DNA of 38,893 nucleotides from Planctomycetota bacterium (lineage in GTDB: Bacteria; Planctomycetota; JACOTG01). A program made the position numbers and the translations under genes. Below, piece after piece: positions 33,247 to 38,893 of the stretch. The notes under the pieces were generated by a model. It saw only the letters and a list, made by a program, of their open reading frames with translations. It was not told where the DNA came from and made no database searches. Every line of letters starts with the position of its first letter. Position 1 is the first letter of the stretch. The stretch spans positions 1 through 38,893 of the forward strand of contig JACOTG010000071.1 in assembly GCA_016178505.1 (NCBI GenBank). Direction: 5' to 3'.

Positions 33247-36000
33247 CTATCGAAGGACGAACGCTTCCGGGACCGGGCGGATCGGCCGCGCAAGCCAGGT
33301 CGGACGGCGAAGCCCGCCGGGCCCCGGCGCAGGCCGCGTCTTCGCCATCCACTCGCGGTAGATCGCCATCGATCGATTCGTGTCGACGAAGACGTCGCCG
33401 TAGCGCTCGTCGCCCGTCGGCTTCTCGACGCGGACTTTTTGATGCCAGCAATGCATGCCGGACAAGGGATCCGGGTGCACGGGGAACGTCAAGTTCTGGT
33501 GTACGCCCGCGTCGCGCCAACTCACGCGCTCGCTGTCGGGGTCGGTCGACTTGAACGGCTCGATGCCCTTCTTGTGCCGCAGCATCCACTGCCCCGGCGC
33601 GATCTCCTGCAGGTCGACGAGCGCGGATGCCCAACGATCGACGCCGTAGCCCTCGTGCAGCCGCCACCGCCCGAGGTGGTGCGAGCACGTGACGACGCTT
33701 GGCATCAACCCCTCGGTGACGAAGACCTTGTCGACGAACCATCCGATCTCGGTCGAGATCTTCACGAGATCGCCAGTGCGAATCGCCAGCGACTCGGCAT
33801 CGCGCGGATGGATCCACACCGGGTTCGTGTTCGAGATCTCATACAGCCACTTCGCGTTTGCCGACCGCGTGTGAATGAGCGTCGGCAGACGAAACGTCGG
33901 CACCAGCACGAACTCGTTCTTCGACCGATCCATCGTGCTCGGATGGATGTGGCTTCGGACGTAGCCGGGAAGCACGTGCTCCGGCCAGCCCCATTCCTTC
34001 ATCGTCGGCGACCAGAACTCGAGCTTCTTCGACGGCGTCGGGAATCCCTTCTTGATCGTCCCGTCGACGTCGATGCCGTCCGCCTTCTTCTCGGACGGCA
34101 GCGTCTGCTCGTGCAAGCGGTAGACGTCGCGAGAAACTTCGAACGCGCCGTACTTGCGCATGTACGCGAGCGGCGTCAGGCCTTCCTTTTTCGCGGCCTC
34201 GGGCAAGCCCGGCACCGAGTTCTCGAAGATCCACCGGTAATAGTCGTCGACCGTGAGCTTCTCGCCCGCGCGATACGGCGACTCGAAATACTTGCGGATG
34301 CTGAGCGCGCCGTCGGGATCGATTCGCCACGACAGCTCCGTCCACAGCTCGTCTTCTTCCCAGACCTCTCCCGGATTCGCTTCGTACGTGAGCTTGACGG
34401 GCTTTCCGAGCCGCTCCTTTGCGACGCGGAGCACCGGCTGTCGGAAACCGATCCATTGCCCCGACTGAGTCTCCTGCGACTGAACGTCGTGCCGCTCGCA
34501 GCCGATGCCCATCGGCAGCACCCAATCGGCGAAGTACGCGGTCTCGTTCCAGGTCGGCGTGAGCGCGACGTGGAGACCGATCTTCGATTCGTCGCGCAGA
34601 ACCTCGATCCACGTGAGCCCATCCGGGTTCGTCCACGCCGGGTTGTAGACGCGCGTGAAGTAGACGTCGACGCGTCCACGCCCCTCTTTGAGGAAGTGCG
34701 GCAGGAGGAAGCTCATCTCGTAGTGGCCGAGCGGGAACTCCCTCGGGAACGTCAGCTCGTTCCAGCTCTTCTGCGGCGGCGGCTTCAGAAACGGCGCGGG
34801 GACGAACTTGTCCCACGAGTGCGGAGCCGTTCCGCCCGGCGTACCGACGGCGCCAACGAGCACGTTCAGGAATTGAAGGCACCGCGCGACTTGCCAGCCG
34901 CCGAGATTGCCCGACGCCGCGCCGCGCCACACGTGGCTCGAGAACGCCGACCCCGCGCGGCCGATCTCGCGCGCGACTTCATAGATGCGCCGCGCCGGGC
35001 AACCGCTCTCCTTCTCCGCGAACTCGAGCGTGTAGCCCGAGTAGATCGCCTTGATCTCGTCGAGAAAACGATCGAACGTCACGGGTGCTTCGGGTCGCTC
35101 CGCGCGAAGGAAATCCTCCCAGTTGACCCAGCGGCGCACGAACTCGCGATCGATCATCCCTTCGTCGAGTAGCACCTTCGCCATCGCGAGGAGCACCGCG
35201 GCCTCGCTGCCCGGGTACGTCGGCAGCCACCAATCCGACATCGACGCGGTGTTCGACAGGCGCGGATCCATTGCCGCGATCTTTCCGCCGCGCATCTTGC
35301 ACTCGATGATTCGTTGCGCGTGCGGGTTGAAGTAGTGCCCGGTCTCGAGGTGCGCCGACAAGAGCAGGATGAATCGCGCGTTCGCGTGATCAGGCGACGG
35401 CCGATCCGATCCCGACCACAACGCGTAGCCGAGCCTCGCCGATGCCGAGCAGACGTTCGTGTGGCTGTTGTGCCCGTCGATGCCCCACGCCTGGAGCACG
35501 CGATCCATGAAGCCGTCGTGGCCCGGACGGCCGACGTGGTACATGATCTCGTTGCCGCGCTTCTCGACGATCGCTCGGCGCATGCGCGCGCCGATCGTCG
35601 CGCACGCTTCCTCCCACGTCGCGCGCGCCCATTGGCCCTCACCGCGCCTGCCCGTTCGCTTCAGCGGATACAAGATGCGCTCGGGATCGTCGACCTGGTT
35701 GATCGTCGCCGGGCCCTTCGCACAGTTCCGCCCGCGGCTTCCTGGGTGCGCCGGATTGCCTTCGAGCTTCTTGATCTTCAGCGTCTCTTTGTCGACGTAG
35801 GCAAGGAGCCCGCACGCCGCTTCGCAGTTGAAGCAGATCGTGGGGACGAGCATGTAGTGGTGCGCGACCTTCCGCGGCCATGCCTTCGCGTCGAACTCTT
35901 CCCAGTCGTCCCAGCGATCCGGCGGGGGAAACGAGCGCAGATCGGGCGGCGGGTTTCCGCCGGCCAGTTCCCACGAGGTCTTGGTGTAGTCGGTTGCCAT
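33247..36000 (-). CDS. Molybdopterin oxidoreductase, DMSO-reductase superfamily, substrate unknown
   Basis: 917 residues, complete, ATG at 36000. The N-terminal [4Fe-4S] site is C56-x2-C59-x3-C63 ... C93 (CFNCEAAC and GRNCAKG). The likely molybdenum ligand is Cys184 in HTNVCSASARLG. The cofactor-binding domain follows (VDVYFTRVYNPAWTNPDG, PTWNETAYFADWVLP), and the C-terminal barrel has IHPRDAESLAIRTGDLVKI. There is no Tat signal, so it is probably cytoplasmic. No iron-sulfur, cytochrome or membrane-anchor subunit is adjacent, unlike most members. A cysteine ligand fits the formate dehydrogenase, Nap and sulfur/arsenic reductase groups. The PIN gene ends 71 bases upstream. Confidence 0.92.
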   Translation of the reverse strand: MATDYTKTSWELAGGNPPPDLRSFPPPDRWDDWEEFDAKAWPRKVAHHYMLVPTICFNCEAACGLLAYVDKETLKIKKLEGNPAHPGSRGRNCAKGPATINQVDDPERILYPLKRTGRRGEGQWARATWEEACATIGARMRRAIVEKRGNEIMYHVGRPGHDGFMDRVLQAWGIDGHNSHTNVCSASARLGYALWSGSDRPSPDHANARFILLLSAHLETGHYFNPHAQRIIECKMRGGKIAAMDPRLSNTASMSDWWLPTYPGSEAAVLLAMAKVLLDEGMIDREFVRRWVNWEDFLRAERPEAPVTFDRFLDEIKAIYSGYTLEFAEKESGCPARRIYEVAREIGRAGSAFSSHVWRGAASGNLGGWQVARCLQFLNVLVGAVGTPGGTAPHSWDKFVPAPFLKPPPQKSWNELTFPREFPLGHYEMSFLLPHFLKEGRGRVDVYFTRVYNPAWTNPDGLTWIEVLRDESKIGLHVALTPTWNETAYFADWVLPMGIGCERHDVQSQETQSGQWIGFRQPVLRVAKERLGKPVKLTYEANPGEVWEEDELWTELSWRIDPDGALSIRKYFESPYRAGEKLTVDDYYRWIFENSVPGLPEAAKKEGLTPLAYMRKYGAFEVSRDVYRLHEQTLPSEKKADGIDVDGTIKKGFPTPSKKLEFWSPTMKEWGWPEHVLPGYVRSHIHPSTMDRSKNEFVLVPTFRLPTLIHTRSANAKWLYEISNTNPVWIHPRDAESLAIRTGDLVKISTEIGWFVDKVFVTEGLMPSVVTCSHHLGRWRLHEGYGVDRWASALVDLQEIAPGQWMLRHKKGIEPFKSTDPDSERVSWRDAGVHQNLTFPVHPDPLSGMHCWHQKVRVEKPTGDERYGDVFVDTNRSMAIYREWMAKTRPAPGPGGLRRPTWLARPIRPVPEAFVLR

Positions 36001-36071
36001 TGGCCGCGGATGCTACCGGACTTTCGTCGGGTGCGAAACGTCTGCGTGCTCGAGCGCCTCGTCCGCTCGAA

Positions 36072-36596
36072 TCAACTCATCCAGCGCCGCCACGCGTCCC
36101 GAAGTTCTTCGAAGTGAATGACGGGAAGACTCTGCGATCGAAGCAAGCCGCAAAGGGGACCGTCCGTGGTAACGACGAGGAATCCCTTCCGGGCCATCTC
36201 CATCATCGAGCAATCCGCCAATCCGAACATTCGGAATTCACCGGCTTGGCACAGCGTCGCGCTCGCATGAGACTTTTCGCTGAGCGCGTTCGCGAGGCGA
36301 ACGAACTCGTTGCGAAAGCCTCCATCAACTCGCTTGTTGAGCTTTTTTCCGAGATCGTCGGCTTCTGTGAGAATGTTCGGCGTCGTGAAGTGTCGGCCGC
36401 GTGGACTGAACATCGTGACGATGCGTTCGAGGAGGTAGAAATCGAGGACTCCGAATCCTTCCGTTCGAGGCAGCTCACCCATGCGTGAGGGATCGACTCG
36501 ACCGGCCAAGAACACCACGAGGAGACCGTCGTCGATGATGGCGCCCGTCTCCAGGTAACTGGCGACGAGAGCGTCGATGTCCAGAACTTGCGTCAT
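36072..36596 (-). CDS. PIN-domain ribonuclease-like protein, candidate toxin
   Basis: 174 residues from ATG 36596, chosen because it overlaps the stop of the preceding gene (ATGA); a longer frame to 36689 would begin inside that gene. PIN-type acidic residues are present in order: Asp22/Asp23 (IIDDGLLVV), Glu79 (TEADDL), Asp128 (FGLADCSMMEMA) and Asp145 (LVVTTDGPL). These coordinate metal in VapC-like RNases. The middle helix region is longer than in short VapC toxins. With the small partner gene directly upstream it looks like a two-gene toxin-antitoxin unit. Confidence 0.8.
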   Translation of the reverse strand: MTQVLDIDALVASYLETGAIIDDGLLVVFLAGRVDPSRMGELPRTEGFGVLDFYLLERIVTMFSPRGRHFTTPNILTEADDLGKKLNKRVDGGFRNEFVRLANALSEKSHASATLCQAGEFRMFGLADCSMMEMARKGFLVVTTDGPLCGLLRSQSLPVIHFEELRDAWRRWMS

Positions 36597-36847
36597 CCGC
36601 GGCGCATTCGCATCGAGGTGACCGCCCCGGTTTCCGAATTCACCTTGAACACCTTGTACTTGATGGGCAGCAACAACCCTTGATCCCAACTCAGAGTTAC
36701 CGTCCAGTGCTTCTGGCCTTCGGAGAGCTCGATTTCCTCGACTTCAACCTTGCCTGTTGTCGAATCCATCAGCTCCCGGAAGTACGCGATAGCGCTTTTC
36801 GCGGCCTGTTTTCCGCTGATCAGGGTCACTTCACGTCTTCTCGCCAC
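36593..36847 (-). CDS. Small protein paired with the PIN gene, candidate antitoxin
   Basis: 84 residues from GTG 36847, which has GAGG 8 bases upstream; a frame from ATG 36961 would add an Arg/Ser-rich stretch that does not look coded. The sequence AKSAIAYFRELMDSTTGKVEV, then GQKHWTVTLSW and YKVFKVNSETGAVTSM suggests one helix and a four-strand sheet, somewhat like a PepSY-type fold. It has no helix-turn-helix, ribbon-helix-helix or AbrB motif, so it is unlike known VapB antitoxins. Its stop overlaps the PIN start by 4 bases. Function is inferred only from position. Confidence 0.65.
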   Translation of the reverse strand: MARRREVTLISGKQAAKSAIAYFRELMDSTTGKVEVEEIELSEGQKHWTVTLSWDQGLLLPIKYKVFKVNSETGAVTSMRMRRG

Positions 36848-37101
36848 GATGCTCACCTCGCTCGAGTCGAAAGCCCGGGATCGGCTCACCGTCAGCAGAA
36901 TTCTCGAACGGTAGATAGTCCGAGAGGAGCCGGTCCCTATTGCGTGCTTTTCTCGACGCAATCGTTGGAATCGCGAATTATGGACTCGGGCAACGGGAGG
37001 GACAAGAATCCGCTCAGCGAGCGTGCGAGCCGACTCCTGACGTCGATCGACGACGAAAAACCGGACGCAGGGACCGCGGCGCGCCGGCTCACGCCGACCG
37101 C

Positions 37102-38893
37102 TCAGAGGCGAATGTGGCGAAGCTCACCGGGCTCGAGGTCGACCGGCTGGCGTGCGACTTCGGCTCCGGCCTTGAACAGGACCAGCGTGCGACCGGCATC
37201 GGACGCGGCCATGGCTGGCGTGCGCCCGTCCACGACGGCGATGTGCTCTCGTTCTTCTCGCCCGTTGCCGTGGAAGACGTTGATGATCAGCTCGTGGCCC
37301 GCGGCATCGAGGACCGCGACCTCGTCGCCCGCAGTGGGATCGGCCAGCTCGACTTGGAAATGGCAGCGCTGATCGACGACGATTTCGAGCGAGTCGATTC
37401 GGTCTTTCGGGAGACCTTTCACCGGCGCGTTCGCGTACGCCGGGTCGTCGTCCCAGTAGCGACCGTACTCGAGCGGGATGAGCGTCGGTCCCTCAAGGCG
37501 GATGTACACGAGGCTCTTCGGAATGTTCTTCATCTCGAACCGCCCGTCGCCGTCGGTCGCAACGCCACCGAGCGTTTGGTGGCTCGTGCCGATGGTCTGG
37601 CCTTCGAGTTTCGCGCGGAAGGTGTCGCACATCGGAATGACGTGCACGCCCGACACGGGCCGGCCACGGTGGGTCACGACGCGCCCGGCCACTCGGGGAT
37701 AGACGTCGTTGGTGGGAAGGCGCAGCTCGAGATCGCTCTTGCCGGCGTCGATCGGTCCCACGTCGACTCGGATCAGCGTTCCGGGATCCATGGCCTGGAC
37801 GTGATACGCGCGATCGAGGAGTCCATCGATCGTGAAACGCCCAGCGTCGTCGGTCGTCACGTAGTGGAAGAACTCCGATTCGGCTCCGGCGAGGACGTTT
37901 TCGACTTGCGCCGGGCCGTCGCCGACCGCACCGAACATCGTCGCGTCGACGATCCACACCCAGACGTTGCGGCACGCGCGGTCGTTCGCATCGACGACGC
38001 GACCGGAAATCGCGAGCGGTTTGTCGGCGAGGCGCACCGTCACCCACGCGGGCCACGAGGGGACGCCCTCGCGGGCGGGCGGCTCGTAGCGGCCGGGCAG
38101 AAACCCGCGCTTGAGGGCGACGAGAGCGCGCGGCACATAGTGGAAACGGACGTTCATCGACTTCGGGTCTTCGAGCTTGAAAACGAACTCGCCGGTGTCG
38201 CTCGTCACCGTCGTGTCGATCCCGAACGAGACGCGCGCGCCCCCCATCGGTTGACCGGCGACGTCGACCACCCGGCCTCGAACGAGCCCATCCTTGCTCG
38301 AGGGTCGGGTCAATACGATCACGTGTCCCTCGACGGACCCGGGCGGCAGCGGCTCGTCGTGACGATCGAACCCGTCGAGCGCCGCGAGAAGTATCGATCC
38401 GTCGACAGCCGCTGCGTCTCGCAGCTCGAACGCGCCGTTCGCGTCCGTCGTCGTGTGGCGTTCGACGTTCAGGGATCGGTCGAGGATGGCGTCGAATCGC
38501 GCTCGAAACGCCTTGGGCAAGTCGATCGACACCTGCACGCCGGCGAGGGCCGCGCTCGATTCGTCGACGACTCGGCCGAGCACTTCGACGCGCGGCGCAA
38601 CAACGACGACGATCTCGGAAGGCACCGGGCGATCACCGACGAGCCCGGCGAGGACCGTCGTGAGGTTTTCGTCGACCGCGACGAGATGCCCGGAACCATC
38701 GGGAGTGGGCATCGTGAACGAGCCGTCGGCGAGGCTCACGGCACGAGGGCGCGGGTGCGGGCGATCGGCGGCGGCTTTGATCTGGTACTCGATAGCGACC
38801 GCAGCCGCTGGATTCCCGCTGCAATCGAGCACGCGGCCGTGAATCACCGACGCTTCTCGAGCCGGCTCTGCCGCTGCCGGCTGCTCGGCGGTT
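37102..38893 (-). CDS. Protein of tandem carboxypeptidase-regulatory-like (Cna_B-like) domains, 5' end beyond the window
   Basis: At least 596 residues; the frame is open through the right edge, so the start and any signal peptide are not visible (a GTG at 38847 is internal to the open frame). Five Ig-like units share the pattern G-R-V-x-D/T ... T-D-x-x-G-x-F: starts at HGRVLD, LGRVVD, RGRVVD, SGRVVD and AGRVVT, with DANGAFEL, DTGEFVF, DDAGRFTI and DGDGRFEM partners, about 90-110 residues apart. A last beta domain ends with DLEPGELRHIRL. Such chains are typical of large planctomycete surface or secreted proteins, probably for adhesion or spacing. Confidence 0.88.
   Translation of the reverse strand, partial: TAEQPAAAEPAREASVIHGRVLDCSGNPAAAVAIEYQIKAAADRPHPRPRAVSLADGSFTMPTPDGSGHLVAVDENLTTVLAGLVGDRPVPSEIVVVVAPRVEVLGRVVDESSAALAGVQVSIDLPKAFRARFDAILDRSLNVERHTTTDANGAFELRDAAAVDGSILLAALDGFDRHDEPLPPGSVEGHVIVLTRPSSKDGLVRGRVVDVAGQPMGGARVSFGIDTTVTSDTGEFVFKLEDPKSMNVRFHYVPRALVALKRGFLPGRYEPPAREGVPSWPAWVTVRLADKPLAISGRVVDANDRACRNVWVWIVDATMFGAVGDGPAQVENVLAGAESEFFHYVTTDDAGRFTIDGLLDRAYHVQAMDPGTLIRVDVGPIDAGKSDLELRLPTNDVYPRVAGRVVTHRGRPVSGVHVIPMCDTFRAKLEGQTIGTSHQTLGGVATDGDGRFEMKNIPKSLVYIRLEGPTLIPLEYGRYWDDDPAYANAPVKGLPKDRIDSLEIVVDQRCHFQVELADPTAGDEVAVLDAAGHELIINVFHGNGREEREHIAVVDGRTPAMAASDAGRTLVLFKAGAEVARQPVDLEPGELRHIRL

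Noticed and set aside
32020..35172. Open frame of 1050 codons on the plus strand
   Set aside because: It lies out of frame over the end of the TPR peptidase and antisense to the molybdoenzyme, and is extremely rich in Arg, Pro and Ala. It is a by-product of high GC; both overlapped genes have clear domain motifs.
33247..36000. Naming the molybdoenzyme formate dehydrogenase
   Set aside because: The Cys-ligand motif is not the usual formate dehydrogenase one (RVCHSPT or RVUHGPT) and no partner genes are present, so no substrate is assigned.
36848..36961. Longer N-terminus for the PIN partner from ATG 36961
   Set aside because: The added 38 residues are Arg/Ser-rich and look non-coding, while GTG 36847 has a well-placed GAGG.

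Overview
The window is GC-rich bacterial DNA, densely coded, with no gene-free stretch longer than about 250 bases. It most likely comes from the PVC superphylum, probably a planctomycete. The strongest marker is the gene at 26148-26480, which encodes the small basic protein restricted to that superphylum. A TPR/HExxH (DUF1570-like) peptidase, an FG-GAP propeller, a chain of carboxypeptidase-regulatory-like domains and GspG-type pseudopilins fit the same picture. No tRNA, rRNA, CRISPR array, insertion sequence or integrase was seen.

Region 1 (1-10357, all +) is a type II secretion / type IV pilus-like operon. It encodes a pseudopilin, an assembly ATPase (GspE/PilB), an inner-membrane platform (GspF/PilC), three long pseudopilins whose globular part appears duplicated, a PilM-PilN (GspL-like) fusion, and PilO-, PilP- and secretin-like proteins. 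No prepilin peptidase is present here. Two flaws matter. The first ORF starts as an ABC-transporter permease fragment and changes in frame into a pseudopilin. The PilM-PilN gene is split by an apparent one-base insertion at about 6332.

Region 2 (10451-17914, +) holds a TauE/SafE permease, an EamA transporter that seems to start at CTG, methionyl-tRNA synthetase, a PTS enzyme I-like protein lacking the catalytic cysteine, and a secreted alpha/alpha-barrel-like protein. Region 3 (17939-19313, -) has a rhomboid-TPR protein and a small membrane protein, read from a promoter that faces away from the next gene.

Region 4 (19331-27284, +) has an intact seven-repeat FG-GAP protein with a clear terminator, a decayed FG-GAP paralogue, both subunits of topoisomerase VI, a membrane-anchored protein of unknown function, the PVC small basic protein and QueE. 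Region 5 (27343-33091, +) has a ClC-CBS-TrkA_C channel, a Tat-exported flavin amine oxidase and the TPR/HExxH peptidase. Region 6 (33247-38893, -) has an orphan molybdopterin oxidoreductase, a PIN-domain protein overlapped by a small partner gene (toxin-antitoxin-like), and a large repeat protein running off the right edge.

The points most worth a second look are the double-lobed pseudopilin series with its PilM-PilN fusion, the archaeal-type topoisomerase VI with an insert in its ATPase domain, the cysteine-less enzyme I, the decayed FG-GAP copy, and the PIN pair with an unfamiliar partner. All functions are inferred from sequence features read by eye; no database search was possible.
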